Shown here one piece after another: positions 25,605-35,165 of a DNA stretch of 64,000 nucleotides. The translations under genes and the position numbers were made by a program. Location: the NCBI RefSeq assembly GCF_016056305.1, contig NZ_JAECZC010000086.1, forward strand, positions 130,945 through 194,944. The letters are read 5' to 3'. Below the pieces are notes generated by a model, which was not told the origin of the DNA, did not search any database, and saw only the letters and a list, made by a program, of their open reading frames with translations. Each line of letters begins with the position of its first letter. Within the stretch, counting starts at the first letter, position 1. This DNA comes from Amazonocrinis nigriterrae CENA67 (GTDB lineage Bacteria > Cyanobacteriota > Cyanobacteriia > Cyanobacteriales > Nostocaceae).

Positions 25605-25883
25605 GACTAATGAAGTCAGTGAAGAAACTTTAAGCTATTAGGTTGGACGTTTGGGAAAGTAAACCTTAAGTAGCGGTCTTTTTACCTTGGGTGTGATGGT
25701 CTACCCCTACTTCTTATATACAAGGGTGTGTTATGGGCCTATCGTCACTCTTATAGCAGTTCAAGTTTGGCCTCGATAATTTGAAATCATTGTCTAGTCC
25801 AAATTAGCAGATCTACTGTACCCAAAGAAGGCAAAGTAAGCTGTTGGATTTAAAATAATGGATAACTTGAATAAAAGTCCCCT

Positions 25884-26138
25884 ATGAGTATTAGTCTCAC
25901 TCCTGATCAAGAACGCTTTATTCAAACCAAGCTGGAAGCTGGAAAATACCGTTCTGCGGAAGAACTCCTTGAAATCGCCCTGCGGTTGCTTGATGAATAT
26001 GATCGCGCCGATGCTGAATGGATCGAAGATGTGCGAGAAAAAATTGATCAGGCGATCGCAGCATCAGACCACACCGCACCTGTTGACGGCGAGACTTTCG
26101 TAAACCAAATTTTAGAGCGATTTCAGCAAACACATTAG
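25884..26138 (+). CDS. ParD-family antitoxin
   Basis: An 84-residue protein (MSISLTPDQERFIQTKLEAGKYRSAEELLEIALRLLDEYDRADAEWIEDVREKI...). The N-terminal SISLTPDQ strand with the GKYRSAEELLEIALRLL helix is the ribbon-helix-helix DNA-binding fold of ParD antitoxins, and the C-terminal half is the toxin-wrapping tail. It should repress its own operon and neutralise a ParE toxin. The toxin reading frame expected directly after it is present only as a 31-codon remnant (26147-26239), so the antitoxin appears orphaned. Confidence 0.85.
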   Translation: MSISLTPDQERFIQTKLEAGKYRSAEELLEIALRLLDEYDRADAEWIEDVREKIDQAIAASDHTAPVDGETFVNQILERFQQTH

Positions 26139-26146
26139 GCACAAGA

Positions 26147-26239
26147 ATGAGTCGCTACTTCATAAATATTTTGCTAAAAAATCTAAGTGGAATGATTGCA
26201 AACTCACAAGCGATCGCAGCAGCACAAATCAAGGTCTAA
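26147..26239 (+). pseudogene. remnant of a ParE-type toxin gene
   Basis: Eight bases after parD an ATG opens MSRYFINILLKNLSGMIANS... and stops after 30 residues. The beginning (MSRY.I..LAK.DL..II) is the usual start of cyanobacterial ParE toxins, which are normally about 95-100 residues. The remainder of the toxin cannot be seen downstream, so the gene is truncated. The ParE assignment rests on the position and about a dozen residues. Confidence 0.5.
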
Positions 26240-26362
26240 TCTTTAGACTTGCCAGTCCTCTTCCCTTAGTGATCTGAGGTTCAAACTACAGGGAGATGTA
26301 AGTAATACTCACTTTTTATTTATAGTGTTAAGTAGTGTTGCTTTATTTAGGAGAATATACTC

Positions 26363-26590
26363 GTGCATTTATTCATGCAAGCAGCAGATTCAGTTGCAAC
26401 AGGTGGAGGTCATTTTCCTTTTGCCTTCACTTTGGTATACGTAGTTGGTTTTATTGCTGCTGTAACTATTGGTTCAATTGCCTGGTACAACTCTAAGCGT
26501 CCTCCTGGTTGGGAAGATAAAGAACGTCCTAGCGTTGTACCCAAGGTGCAAAAAGAAGAAACTCCGGGTTTGGGTGAACCGAAGTCATAA
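26363..26590 (+). CDS. psb35: Psb35-like small thylakoid membrane protein
   Basis: A 75-residue protein with one membrane segment (FPFAFTLVYVVGFIAAVTIGSIAWY) and a hydrophilic Pro/Lys-rich tail (NSKRPPGWEDKERPSVVPKVQKEETPGLGEPKS). From memory this is the conserved cyanobacterial family to which Psb35 (Synechocystis Ssl2148) belongs, which stabilises the CP47 assembly module and its high-light proteins during photosystem II repair. GTG 26363 is supported by GGAG nine bases upstream; ATG 26375 is the alternative. Transcribed alone. The family is well conserved; the Psb35 label is less certain than the gene. Confidence 0.78.
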   Translation: MHLFMQAADSVATGGGHFPFAFTLVYVVGFIAAVTIGSIAWYNSKRPPGWEDKERPSVVPKVQKEETPGLGEPKS

Positions 26591-26594
26591 ATTA

Positions 26595-26671
26595 GTGCTG
26601 AGTTCTGAGTTGTGAGTGCTGAGTTGAAACTTGTCTTACCAACTCATAACTCTTAACTCATAACTCATAAC
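26595..26671. repeat. inverted GAGTTCT/AACTCAT heptamer arrays
   Basis: Plus-strand copies of TGAGTTC-type heptamers (26598-26626) face complementary AACTCATAACTC copies (26641-26671), forming a large imperfect hairpin. It lies between convergent psb35-like and TerB-like genes and may help end both transcripts. Confidence 0.8.
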
Positions 26672-26677
26672 TATCCG

Positions 26678-27100
26678 TTAATTTTGTACTTCAACCCAAC
26701 GACGATACAGCTTTTGAATTTGTTTGAGCAAAGCAGTATAAGCTGGTTGGTTGGAATCATTTAACTTACCTAACTCCTGTAGTTTCGTCAGGAGTCTTGC
26801 TTCTTCGATCGCCACATCGCCATCGCTGTAAATCAAGCCACTGATGGCTTCAATGAGATTTTCGTAATCTTCAACGCTAGGGCGATCGCCTAAATATTCT
26901 TTCACCCATGCATAGCACTCTTTTGGCTGGACAGGAACTAATTCGTACAGCCAAGGCTTAATTTCTGGATCGGTTGCCAAACCTTTGGCTTGAGCGATTT
27001 CGCGCAGATATTGCCGTTCCTCTGGCTGGATTCTGCCATCAATCCAGGCGGCTCCAATTAAGATCTTAACTAAGTTTTTGACGTTGGAATCGGTAACCAT
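26678..27100 (-). CDS. TerB-like protein
   Basis: A 140-residue helical protein. ATG 27100 is chosen because AGAGGAGGCAG stands just before it. The pattern VKNLVKILIGAAWIDGRIQPEERQYLREIA and AISGLIYSDGDVAIEEARLLTKL shows two TerB-type repeats, each with an acidic metal-binding loop (DGRIQPEE and DGDVAIEE). TerB-like proteins bind metal and are linked to tellurite resistance and membrane stress in other bacteria; in cyanobacteria the role is undefined. It is 58 bp downstream of rsmB on the same strand and probably in its operon. Confidence 0.85.
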   Translation of the reverse strand: MVTDSNVKNLVKILIGAAWIDGRIQPEERQYLREIAQAKGLATDPEIKPWLYELVPVQPKECYAWVKEYLGDRPSVEDYENLIEAISGLIYSDGDVAIEEARLLTKLQELGKLNDSNQPAYTALLKQIQKLYRRWVEVQN

Positions 27101-27158
27101 TGCTGCCTCCTCTGGTAGATTCGGGGCTTTCACCAAATCGTACAATCACAAACAGTAT

Positions 27159-28538
27159 TCACCCGGAAACGTTGGTTTTTCTTAAGCGCACGATGAAAAA
27201 GCCATCCATGTTGTGGTGATGGGGCCAAACTTTCAGCCAGCCTTGTGGCGTAGAATAAGCAGAGTAAGGGGAATCAGCCTGAAGTGGCTCAATTTGCCAA
27301 TTAGGATTTTCAGCTAAAAATGCGGTAATTACACCTTCATTTTCTGCCGGATGCAATGTACATGTGGCATAAACTAGGATACCATTTGCCTTGACAAAAC
27401 GAGATGTATGTGCAATGAGTTCCTTTTGCAAAACCGAGAGTTCCTGAACCGATTCTGGTGTTTGTCGCCAACGTGCATCCGCGTGACGGTGCAGGGTTCC
27501 CAAACCTGAACACGGTGCATCTAGTAATACGCGGTCAGCAGTATTGTAAAATTGGGGTAAGTTACGGCTGTCGCCAGTGCAAATTTCAATAGATTGCAAA
27601 TTTAGCCGCCTAGCATTTTCTTGAAGTTTGCGAAGACGAGAAGCTGTGCGATCGCAAGCCCGAATTTTCCCCTCATCCTTGATTAATTCAGCTATGTGAG
27701 TTGTTTTACCGCCTGGTGCTGCACAAACATCAATAATTAATTCACCTGGTTGTGGGTCAAGCAAATGGCCTACTAACTGAGCGCTACTATCTTGTACAGA
27801 CCACCAACCCTCGCTAAAACCCGGTAGATTTTGAATTGGCCCGGTGCTACCAATCAATCGTAAAGCTTGAGGCAAATTGGGAATCCGCCTGACTAAAATA
27901 CCAGCTGATTGCAATGCTGCCTCAACTGCCTCTAAGTTAGTACGAAGTGGATTAATTCGCAAATCGATAGTTGGTGTTTGGTTCATCCATTCACACAGCT
28001 TTTCTGTCTCAGCAAAACCAAGTTGTTCTAACCACACTTGAATAATCCAGTCAGGAAAGCTGTGTAAAATACCCAACCTTTGTACTGGGTTTTCTGGGAG
28101 TTGTAGAGGGAGATGGGAATTGAAAATTGAGGAAACGTTCCCCTTGTCTTGTTCTACAAGGCGGAGATACTGGCGCAATAGACCATTTACAAAACCAGTT
28201 AGTCCAGAAAAACCATTTTCTCTAGCTAGTTCTACTGTGGTATTTACAGCAGCTGAAACAGGAATACGTTCTTGATAGCAAAGTTGGTATAAACCTAGAT
28301 TGAGGATGGTGCGGAGGTCTTTCGGTTGTTGGTGTGATTTCTTTTTGGCAAGTTGATCAATCAGGGCATCGAGAGTACGCTGCCTTCTGACGCTACCATA
28401 AACTAATTCTGTCACCAGACGGCGATCGCTATCAGGCAAATTCACCTTTTGCAACACTCTGTCTAAGGCAACATCAGCATAAGCTCCTTTGTGAACTTCT
28501 CGCAAGGCAATCAAAGCTATTTGACGGGGGTTTGTCAT
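27159..28538 (-). CDS. rsmB: 16S rRNA (cytosine-967-C5)-methyltransferase
   Basis: A 459-residue protein. Residues about 1-140 form the NusB-like RNA-binding domain (ALREVHKGAYADVALDRVLQ ... LVTELVYGSVRRQRTLDALI). The C-terminal methyltransferase domain has the SAM-binding DVCAAPGGKTTH, the LLDAPCSGLGTLHRHAD motif with one catalytic Cys, and YATCTLHPAENE with the nucleophile Cys. It methylates C967 of 16S rRNA in the ribosome P-site region. Length and motif order are normal. Cytosolic. Confidence 0.95.
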   Translation of the reverse strand: MTNPRQIALIALREVHKGAYADVALDRVLQKVNLPDSDRRLVTELVYGSVRRQRTLDALIDQLAKKKSHQQPKDLRTILNLGLYQLCYQERIPVSAAVNTTVELARENGFSGLTGFVNGLLRQYLRLVEQDKGNVSSIFNSHLPLQLPENPVQRLGILHSFPDWIIQVWLEQLGFAETEKLCEWMNQTPTIDLRINPLRTNLEAVEAALQSAGILVRRIPNLPQALRLIGSTGPIQNLPGFSEGWWSVQDSSAQLVGHLLDPQPGELIIDVCAAPGGKTTHIAELIKDEGKIRACDRTASRLRKLQENARRLNLQSIEICTGDSRNLPQFYNTADRVLLDAPCSGLGTLHRHADARWRQTPESVQELSVLQKELIAHTSRFVKANGILVYATCTLHPAENEGVITAFLAENPNWQIEPLQADSPYSAYSTPQGWLKVWPHHHNMDGFFIVRLRKTNVSG

Positions 28539-28650
28539 GAAATTGTTAAACTATTATGTTTTGAGTCTCTCTTGTTAGGTAATTTGATTTGAATTTTTGA
28601 AACAATTTTTCTATATTTTGACAATTTTTAGCATTTTTACAATTAAAGCA

Positions 28651-29469
28651 ATGAATAATGAATTATCAATTATCACTGCTACTTATAACCGCCCTGAAAA
28701 ATTTAAGACTATTTGTCTTGCGAGTATTCTATCACAAAGCCAGAAAAATTTTGAATGGGTAATCGTTAACGATGGGGCAGATCAAGAAACCAGAAAGATA
28801 ATAGAGGAAATCAAATCGCCTATTTCTATCAATTACATTGAAACACCTCATCAAGGACTGTGCAAATCTAGAAATTTAGGCTTAGAGTACGCTTCAAGAG
28901 AATTAGTTGGATTTCTGGATGACGATAATCAAATTTATAACAATTACGTAGAACAAATAATTATTCATTTTCAAGATAATCCTCACATTTTCATGGCTAT
29001 GCCAATTCAAGACCGCCGTCGAGATGTTTATAGAGAAGGAAAGTTGGTCAGGAAAGGCAAAGAATTTATTAGTCCTAAACCAGAAGCTAGCAATGAAGAT
29101 TTTGTTAGAGGAAGAGCCATTTTTGATAGTAATGGATTCGTTCATCACCAGAACGAACGAATCAGGTTTAATGAGAATTTACTTATTTTGTCAGATTTTG
29201 AGTATTTACTTCAATGTTTTAGTGAATGGGGATTTGACTCTTTTCTTTTACTGAAACAGCATTTAGTTCGCTACATTCAGACCAGTGATGGAATTATTGG
29301 ACAATCAAAATGGCAAGATTGGTTAAAAGATACAGAATATCTTTGGAAAAATCGCTCGCAATACAAAATCTTTTCTATTCTAGACCCAAGCGACTGGCTA
29401 CCACAATCAATTGCAGAAATTAAAAGAAAAATTGAAAATAATGAAAAAATACCTGGATTTTCAGAGTAA
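28651..29469 (+). CDS. family 2 glycosyltransferase
   Basis: A 272-residue GT-A fold enzyme: LSIITATYNRPEKFKTICLASILSQSQKNFEWVIVNDGA at the N-terminus, and the metal/nucleotide-sugar DxD region in LVGFLDDDNQIY. ATG 28651 is preferred over the upstream TTG 28597, which would add hydrophobic residues from leader DNA. It transfers a sugar to an unknown acceptor, perhaps in exopolysaccharide synthesis. The gene is AT-rich compared with rsmB beside it, which may hint at acquisition. It stands alone between genes on the opposite strand. Confidence 0.9.
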   Translation: MNNELSIITATYNRPEKFKTICLASILSQSQKNFEWVIVNDGADQETRKIIEEIKSPISINYIETPHQGLCKSRNLGLEYASRELVGFLDDDNQIYNNYVEQIIIHFQDNPHIFMAMPIQDRRRDVYREGKLVRKGKEFISPKPEASNEDFVRGRAIFDSNGFVHHQNERIRFNENLLILSDFEYLLQCFSEWGFDSFLLLKQHLVRYIQTSDGIIGQSKWQDWLKDTEYLWKNRSQYKIFSILDPSDWLPQSIAEIKRKIENNEKIPGFSE

Positions 29470-29527
29470 TTATGATTCAGGGCTAGGCAAGTGTCATCAA
29501 TAACCCACATTACCTTTAATATGGTAG

Positions 29528-29559
29528 GGTGCGTTATGGACAGAACGTCCTAACGCACC
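29528..29559. repeat. GGTGCGTTA inverted repeat
   Basis: Arms GGTGCGTTA and TAACGCACC around a 14-base loop, with another GGTGCGTT at about 29573. This GGTGCGTTA...TAACGCACC unit is a familiar dispersed repeat of Nostocales. Confidence 0.8.
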
Positions 29560-29773
29560 AAAAGTCAGTGATGGTGCGTTGTGTAAGTTGTAATTTTACT
29601 TAGTACCTTAATGCTTAAGAAAATTAATTTATCATCCATACAGCAAAGTGATGAGTGCTAAGTGCTGAGTAAAAAGCAAGTTATTTCAAGGCTTTGAGCA
29701 ATCACCACTGTCCTAAACTATGCTTCGACTGCTATAAAAATCTAGTAGCCACAAATTATTAATAAAAACCAAA

Positions 29774-29800
29774 TTACCGACTTATTAGATAAGTCGGTAA
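29774..29800 (-). terminator. terminator of the invertase gene
   Basis: Perfect 12-bp arms TTACCGACTTAT/ATAAGTCGGTAA with a 3-base loop; on the minus strand a T-rich tail (TTTGGTTTTT) follows. It lies 31 bp after the stop codon of the GH100 gene. Confidence 0.85.
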
Positions 29801-29830
29801 TCTGGAGATTTCACTGCTATATTGCTGCTA

Positions 29831-31276
29831 TCAAGAAATATATGGCTCTACACTCCTGATTTCAAACTCACAGGCTCTAGAAACTGCTTCTGGGGGTAAT
29901 TCATCAAAACTAACTAATCGTAAATAACTGGGGTTAGCCATTAGTTCTTTCGCTAATAAATACCCAGTAATTGACCAAGTTTGATACTTTCTGGCTTGTT
30001 TGCCAATTAATCGCCCTTTCTTACCATCGTAATACTCTGGCCATTCATCTTCACCGAGGCGTGCTTGAGCAATTTCAATCGCCTTTGCTGCTAGATTTGT
30101 TCTTTTGGTTTTCACAGATGCGGCTGCTAACATCCACATTAAGACAGGCCAACTTCCAGCATTATGATACGACCAAGGTATATTTTTCGGGTCACATCCT
30201 GTAACAATTCTATATTCTTCGTCTTCCAAAGCTGGAAAACAAATTTTCATAGGCATATCTCCCACTAAATCATCCCATCTTTCTTCGATGAGAGTCATAA
30301 TTGCTTGGGATTGTTCTTCTGTAGCCAGGTCAGAAATAATCGCCATTAAGTTACCAAGTGTGAAGAAGCGAGTATCTAGCTGAGATGGCCCGACATTACC
30401 TGCTAAATAACCGCCTTTTCTTGGCAACCACTTGTCTAATTCATAATAGGGAAGAGAGTCTACGTATATATTGAATAAATTGACTGCTGTTTTACCATAC
30501 TCTTCACTTTTAAAGCGATAAATTGCATTTAAGCGATTAATATCTATCCAATAATGTTGGCGAATATGACCACATAAAAGAGGCAAGCGGTTATCAATTG
30601 CTGCCACAATATCTTGATTGCCTTGACAAATTAGCATTTCGCGGGCAGCACGCAATGCAGCATAAAATAAAACTTGTAACTCTAATGGATGACCGTATAT
30701 ACCCATACGTCGGTCAATCATACAAGCGCCATCTGGAACTAACAGCGTCGGATACATATCGAAGCGGTTAGCAAGGCAAATTTCCATGATTAACCTGATA
30801 CCGTTTTGGAATTCAGGTTGATATGCTAGAGAAAAATCTTTTGTGGCGATCGCGTAAGCACGTAGTAAAATAATCCACCATAAACATGAATCAACTGGTG
30901 TCACTCTGGCGATCGCGTGTTCACCAAAATCTGCCTCTAAATATTCTTCTCCGTTATCACATAACACTTTGAAACTAGCTGGTATTAATCCTCTACCAGG
31001 CTTATAGGCATCTAATTGCCTTTCCTTTGGTTGTAATTTTAATGTTTCTTCTAGAAAATTACGAACAATATCCGTTCTACCTTTAAGAAGAAATATCAAG
31101 GCTGAAGAGACAAAATCACGGATAAAGCACTGGTCGTAATTGAGTGCTTCTGTAGATACATCATAGGCAGCTACAGTACCAACAGGACGCCCTTGATAAT
31201 AAATAATCGACCGTTCTAGCGCTCTCCAAGCTGCTTCTTCTGTATTTTGATTTGTTAGTAATTCATTAATTTGCAT
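29831..31276 (-). CDS. alkaline/neutral invertase (GH100)
   Basis: A 481-residue enzyme that hydrolyses sucrose to glucose and fructose in the cytosol. Family marks include [25 protein letters not shown] at the start, [23 protein letters not shown] (catalytic Asp region), [33 protein letters not shown], and [26 protein letters not shown] near the C-terminus. ATG 31276 is used in place of the GTG two codons earlier. In heterocystous cyanobacteria neutral invertases control sucrose use between vegetative cells and heterocysts. Its two known Anabaena relatives are InvA and InvB; I cannot tell which this matches. Confidence 0.95.
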   Translation of the reverse strand: MQINELLTNQNTEEAAWRALERSIIYYQGRPVGTVAAYDVSTEALNYDQCFIRDFVSSALIFLLKGRTDIVRNFLEETLKLQPKERQLDAYKPGRGLIPASFKVLCDNGEEYLEADFGEHAIARVTPVDSCLWWIILLRAYAIATKDFSLAYQPEFQNGIRLIMEICLANRFDMYPTLLVPDGACMIDRRMGIYGHPLELQVLFYAALRAAREMLICQGNQDIVAAIDNRLPLLCGHIRQHYWIDINRLNAIYRFKSEEYGKTAVNLFNIYVDSLPYYELDKWLPRKGGYLAGNVGPSQLDTRFFTLGNLMAIISDLATEEQSQAIMTLIEERWDDLVGDMPMKICFPALEDEEYRIVTGCDPKNIPWSYHNAGSWPVLMWMLAAASVKTKRTNLAAKAIEIAQARLGEDEWPEYYDGKKGRLIGKQARKYQTWSITGYLLAKELMANPSYLRLVSFDELPPEAVSRACEFEIRSVEPYIS

Positions 31277-31282
31277 CGCCAC

Positions 31283-32246
31283 AGTAGCTCCATTTAGGGT
31301 GTTAATTTATAGTAGATGCACCCTCTTTATCTTGTTTACGCTATTTTTATCTTAACAAAGACAATTTTTTAAATAGCAAATATCAGTTGAAAAAATATTT
31401 AGCCACAAACATCTTTAACTGCTAGTTTTAATATGATCATGACTTACGCCTTGACAAAAGTTTAGTTATGTGGATATAACCTAAATTCCTATTGAAGTTG
31501 TATTAGGATAAATTGCTGACTCTCCTGTAAATCCTAGTTGTTCCATACTTTGAGCTATTGAAAAACCACATATTGAGAATATGTGGCAAAAATAAGGAAC
31601 TTATAAGAAAGTTGTAAAAAATTAGTGTTACAGTTTTTCCAAACACACGAAAGTCTATTTGTACATTGCATAAGTCCTAATGGCTGAACTAACAATTAAT
31701 TAGTTTTTAATTCATCAGTTTTTTGGATGTTTAGAGCTAACTGTCTTTTCACCTCTAGCCATCAAAGCATTTTTAAAACAGTTGAGCAAGATATATGTTT
31801 AAATTAACTACTGTCCCATATTTATATATAGAACTTCGCTAAATAAAAACCTATCTTTGCACTGTTCAAAGCTTTCGTAAAGCTGAGACTGATGCTAGTA
31901 TATTTATTTACTAGTATTTAGTTGTTGAGGCTAAAAACTAAATTATTCCCCTATTGCTTAATAATCTATAACCTTTTGTAAATTTCTGCAACAGAAATAA
32001 ATTAAAACTTTTTTAACTTGTCAATACTCCAAGGAGTGATATTTTATCCTATTGACGCGTAACAAGTAAGATTGCTCAAGTTAGCAATAATTTGAGTGCG
32101 ATCGTGTTTAGGGTTCTCTGGTAGTTGTAGAGATTTGAAGAGGAACGAACCATAGAGGCGCAGAGAAGCCAGTGCGTTGCGGGGGTTTCCCCCCGTTGAA
32201 GCAACTGGCGCGACACAGAGAAAGACAGAGAAAGAGTAATTTGCTG
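31283..32246. other. long AT-rich non-coding region with a hairpin
   Basis: About 960 bp upstream of the invertase and downstream of the acylation genes, with no credible ORF. A perfect 9-bp stem (CCACATATT/AATATGTGG, loop GAG) lies at 31566-31586; read on the minus strand it is followed by TTTTT, so it could terminate the transcript coming from 34.9 kb. Confidence 0.5.
32168..32209. repeat. GC-rich hairpin repeat
   Basis: Outer arms GCCAGT/ACTGGC and an inner GGGGG-TTTC-CCCC stem within a short GC-rich island (32150-32225) in AT-rich DNA. This is the type of dispersed folded element seen again in degenerate form at 8935-9000 and 55620-55870. Confidence 0.7.
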
Positions 32247-32474
32247 TCAGATGAGCAATGCATTTAATTCCATCATTGCTGCTGAATAGGCATCCATCTC
32301 TAAGATTTTCTCTTCCATTCGCTGAAAAACTTTTACTGGTGTTTCGGCATTTTCAGATTTGTTTAATAGCTTGACAATACCATAAGCGGCGAGTCCAACC
32401 ACTGCACCAACTCCTACTATAGGTACTGTACCAACGCCAAACGCCAGACCAATTTTTGGTGCTACTATTCCCAT
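32247..32474 (-). CDS. small membrane protein of unknown function
   Basis: A 75-residue protein beginning MGIVAPKIGLAFGVGTVPIVGVGAVVGLAAYGIVKLL, one glycine-rich hydrophobic hairpin, followed by a charged helix (VKVFQRMEEKILEMDAYSAAMMELNALL). An in-frame ATG at 32576 would add 34 hydrophobic residues but would overlap the upstream gene by 53 bp; the shorter form is chosen because the glycine-rich start looks like a conserved N-terminus. It follows the SGNH gene on the same strand, so it may belong to that acylation module. Function is unknown. Confidence 0.6.
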   Translation of the reverse strand: MGIVAPKIGLAFGVGTVPIVGVGAVVGLAAYGIVKLLNKSENAETPVKVFQRMEEKILEMDAYSAAMMELNALLI

Positions 32475-32523
32475 ACTGCCAACAAATATATAAAATGTAA
32501 GCAGGTAAATTATCAACTGAAAA

Positions 32524-33465
32524 CTAATTAGATAAATAACCTTTTTTTTGCAGAGTTTCTTGTAAAAACTCAGCATATTTTACAGCATCACTACTTTTCA
32601 GGTGAACTCCATCGCCTGTTACCCAATCTGTTTTTAATGAATCAGGTAACCACTCATAATTATTTTTAGGAAAAAGATTTCTTATTAGTTGCTGGATTTG
32701 CTTCTCTCTGGGACTCTCAATAACCTCTTGTTCCCTTGGTACATCAAATAAAACAACTTTTATACTACCTTTCCTAATTTCTGATATTTGATTCTGTATA
32801 AAATTAGCACCTTTTATTAAGGAATCTATTTCTTCTTGGTTTAATAACTTGCTATTTGTTTGTACTGCTCTTTTTACAATATTTTTCTCCAATTCTGATT
32901 GAATAGTTTTTTGTTGTACATTTACAGTTTCATTATCATCACCCTTAATTTTTTTTAATTTAGTTACAAAAATACTGATTGGTCTATATTCTGCTCGAAA
33001 CATTGAAAAGTAAAGACGACTCAAGTATGATACTGGATATGAAAAAGATTTTATGAGATCCGCATTCATTTTTCTAGAAATAGTTCCGTTCAATTCTACT
33101 AGTACTAAACTTGGCTTTGTCTTCCTAAGTTTAACTAGCTCTAACCCTGTTACAGAAGAATCTCCGCGTATACCTAAGTTAAATAGATTGGAACCAATGT
33201 CATTAACCGGAATATTAGCAATCATAGAACTACCAACTACAACAAATTTTGTCTTTGCTTCGTCACCGTAAAAATATCTTTCTGCTCTAATTAGATTACT
33301 TTCCTGTTGAGCAATTCCTTCATGGGGAGTTAGAAAATTGCACCAAATCAATATTTGATATACGGCTAATACAACAATAGCAACAATAATTGGACGTAAT
33401 ATATAAATCCCGTTAGATTTAAACGAGGATTGATAATTTTTAGAATTGGAAGTAAATAAACTCAT
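32524..33465 (-). CDS. SGNH-like protein, partner of the MBOAT acyltransferase
   Basis: A 313-residue membrane-anchored protein. One N-terminal membrane segment (IYILRPIIVAIVVLAVYQILIW) precedes an outside domain with SGNH marks: FVVVGSSMIANIP (nucleophile Ser, block I), an Asn/Gly strand (LFNLGIRGDSS), and DGVHLKS near the end (catalytic Asp-x-x-His, block V). ATG 33465 is used, preceded by GGTGG; the upstream GTG is less likely. Its start overlaps the end of the MBOAT gene by 26 bp, so the two are translationally coupled. Such pairs (AlgI with AlgJ/AlgX-like proteins) O-acetylate extracellular polysaccharides; the polymer here is unknown. Confidence 0.82.
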   Translation of the reverse strand: MSLFTSNSKNYQSSFKSNGIYILRPIIVAIVVLAVYQILIWCNFLTPHEGIAQQESNLIRAERYFYGDEAKTKFVVVGSSMIANIPVNDIGSNLFNLGIRGDSSVTGLELVKLRKTKPSLVLVELNGTISRKMNADLIKSFSYPVSYLSRLYFSMFRAEYRPISIFVTKLKKIKGDDNETVNVQQKTIQSELEKNIVKRAVQTNSKLLNQEEIDSLIKGANFIQNQISEIRKGSIKVVLFDVPREQEVIESPREKQIQQLIRNLFPKNNYEWLPDSLKTDWVTGDGVHLKSSDAVKYAEFLQETLQKKGYLSN

Positions 33466-34939
33466 TTGAACCACCACTATTTAAAATAATCATTATTAAC
33501 ATGATTACTAATATCCATTCTTTAATTATGGATATTATTCCATTTTCTTTAATTCTCAAATTATTAGCATTAGTAATTGTAGGAAAATGAGGAATATGAT
33601 AAATAATAACTGGTAAAGAAAAAATTATAACTGGCAATATCAAACTGAACTTGGGTTTAACCTGAGAGTTGGAGAATAAACTGATCATAAAACTGACTGC
33701 CTGATCAAATTCAGGTAATTTAAATAAAAGCCATCCCAATGATACAAAAGTAAACACAGCAAATACACGGATAAAATCTCTAAATAACTGTTGCCAGATA
33801 GGTTTTGCATATTGCTGATTTTTTTTAGGTTTTTCGTGTAAACCTAAAAGGCGTTCTATTACTAGGCCTAATCCATGAAAAATACCCCAAATAGCATAAC
33901 TCCAGGCAGCTCCATGCCATAATCCACCCAACGTCATAACAATCAACAAATTAAAATATGTTCTAACTTTACCCTTTCTATTACCTCCAAGAGGAAAATA
34001 TAGATAATCTCTTAGCCAAGTCGATAACGAAATATGCCAACGCCGCCAGAATTCAGCAATGGAGCAAGAAATATAGGGGTAATTGAAGTTTTGTGGCAAC
34101 GTGTATCCCAAAGCAGCAGCTAGACCAATAGCGATTAGAGAATAACCAGCAAAATCCGCAAAGATTTGCATCGAATAACCGAAAAGCAAAAATAAATTAG
34201 TGATTGTTCCTGTATCCAAGAAGTAGGGATAAGTTATCCAAAATGTGTAGTCTTTCAAGTTATCAGCTACTACCATCTTCAAGAAGTAACCGGTAGTTAG
34301 TGAAGAAAAAACAATATTCCAAGGAATATCTTTAAAGTATTTAGGGCTAATTTGTGGATAAACTTCATTTGCCTTCAAAATAGGCCCAGCAATTAAATGG
34401 GGGAAAAAAGTAATAAAAAATGACGTATTAAGTAAATAATCTATTAATTTATAATTAGAGTAAATGGTCTTTTGTACTGTAGTTTCATTGCTAGTATTTT
34501 CTTTTTGTTTCAAAACATCTATTAAAAGGCTAATGCCTTCAAAAGTATAGAAAGAAATACCTATTGGTAATGGTAAATGTAAAAGTATATCTAAAATTGA
34601 ATTAGTTGATGTAGATATATTAAAATTATCAATAAATAGATGTGTAAGTAGTGATCCATACTTAAATAATGCCAGAATTCCTAAATTAACTATTACACCT
34701 CCAGCAGCCCATAATAGACGCTGATTTCTAGTATTGAACTTAGTGACTTGGTAACTACTAATCGAATTGATAATAATGGATATAAGAAGTAGATTGAGCA
34801 ACCAAGGAGAAGTCCAAGCATAAAAAATAAAACTAGTGACTACTAAAATTAGAACCTGTATGTTCCGAAATAATGACACGTAATAAACAAAAAAAGTTAA
34901 AAAGAAGAAGATGACAAATGTTGAGCTATTGAACAGCAT
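33440..34939 (-). CDS. MBOAT-family O-acyltransferase (AlgI-like)
   Basis: A 499-residue protein with about ten membrane segments. Family marks are FADFAGYSLIAIGLAAALGY, FWRRWHISLSTWLRDYLYFPLGGNRKG, and the catalytic His in LGGLWHGAAWSYAIWG (His about 342). MBOAT proteins of the AlgI type pass acyl (usually acetyl) groups across the inner membrane for modification of surface polysaccharides. The gene is AT-rich and runs into the SGNH gene downstream with a 26-bp overlap. Promoter DNA is shared, divergently, with bciB. Confidence 0.93.
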   Translation of the reverse strand: MLFNSSTFVIFFFLTFFVYYVSLFRNIQVLILVVTSFIFYAWTSPWLLNLLLISIIINSISSYQVTKFNTRNQRLLWAAGGVIVNLGILALFKYGSLLTHLFIDNFNISTSTNSILDILLHLPLPIGISFYTFEGISLLIDVLKQKENTSNETTVQKTIYSNYKLIDYLLNTSFFITFFPHLIAGPILKANEVYPQISPKYFKDIPWNIVFSSLTTGYFLKMVVADNLKDYTFWITYPYFLDTGTITNLFLLFGYSMQIFADFAGYSLIAIGLAAALGYTLPQNFNYPYISCSIAEFWRRWHISLSTWLRDYLYFPLGGNRKGKVRTYFNLLIVMTLGGLWHGAAWSYAIWGIFHGLGLVIERLLGLHEKPKKNQQYAKPIWQQLFRDFIRVFAVFTFVSLGWLLFKLPEFDQAVSFMISLFSNSQVKPKFSLILPVIIFSLPVIIYHIPHFPTITNANNLRIKENGIISIIKEWILVIMLIMIILNSGGSNEFIYFQF

Positions 34940-35165
34940 ATTGATTATTTGTTATTTTCTCAAAGATATAGTCAATCCTGGCTTTATCTGGATTATGAAA
35001 CTAATCCAGAGTTCACCTATGTGTAATCAGAATTTTGTAGAATTACTCTGTAAAGAAAAACGACTATACATTTCTTAGCATTTGCTGATATCATTTAATT
35101 GTGAATTTTGTGTAAAGTACAGTCTTAGGCTATGTTATTTTTTTAGTTAACAAATAGCGCTTAAC

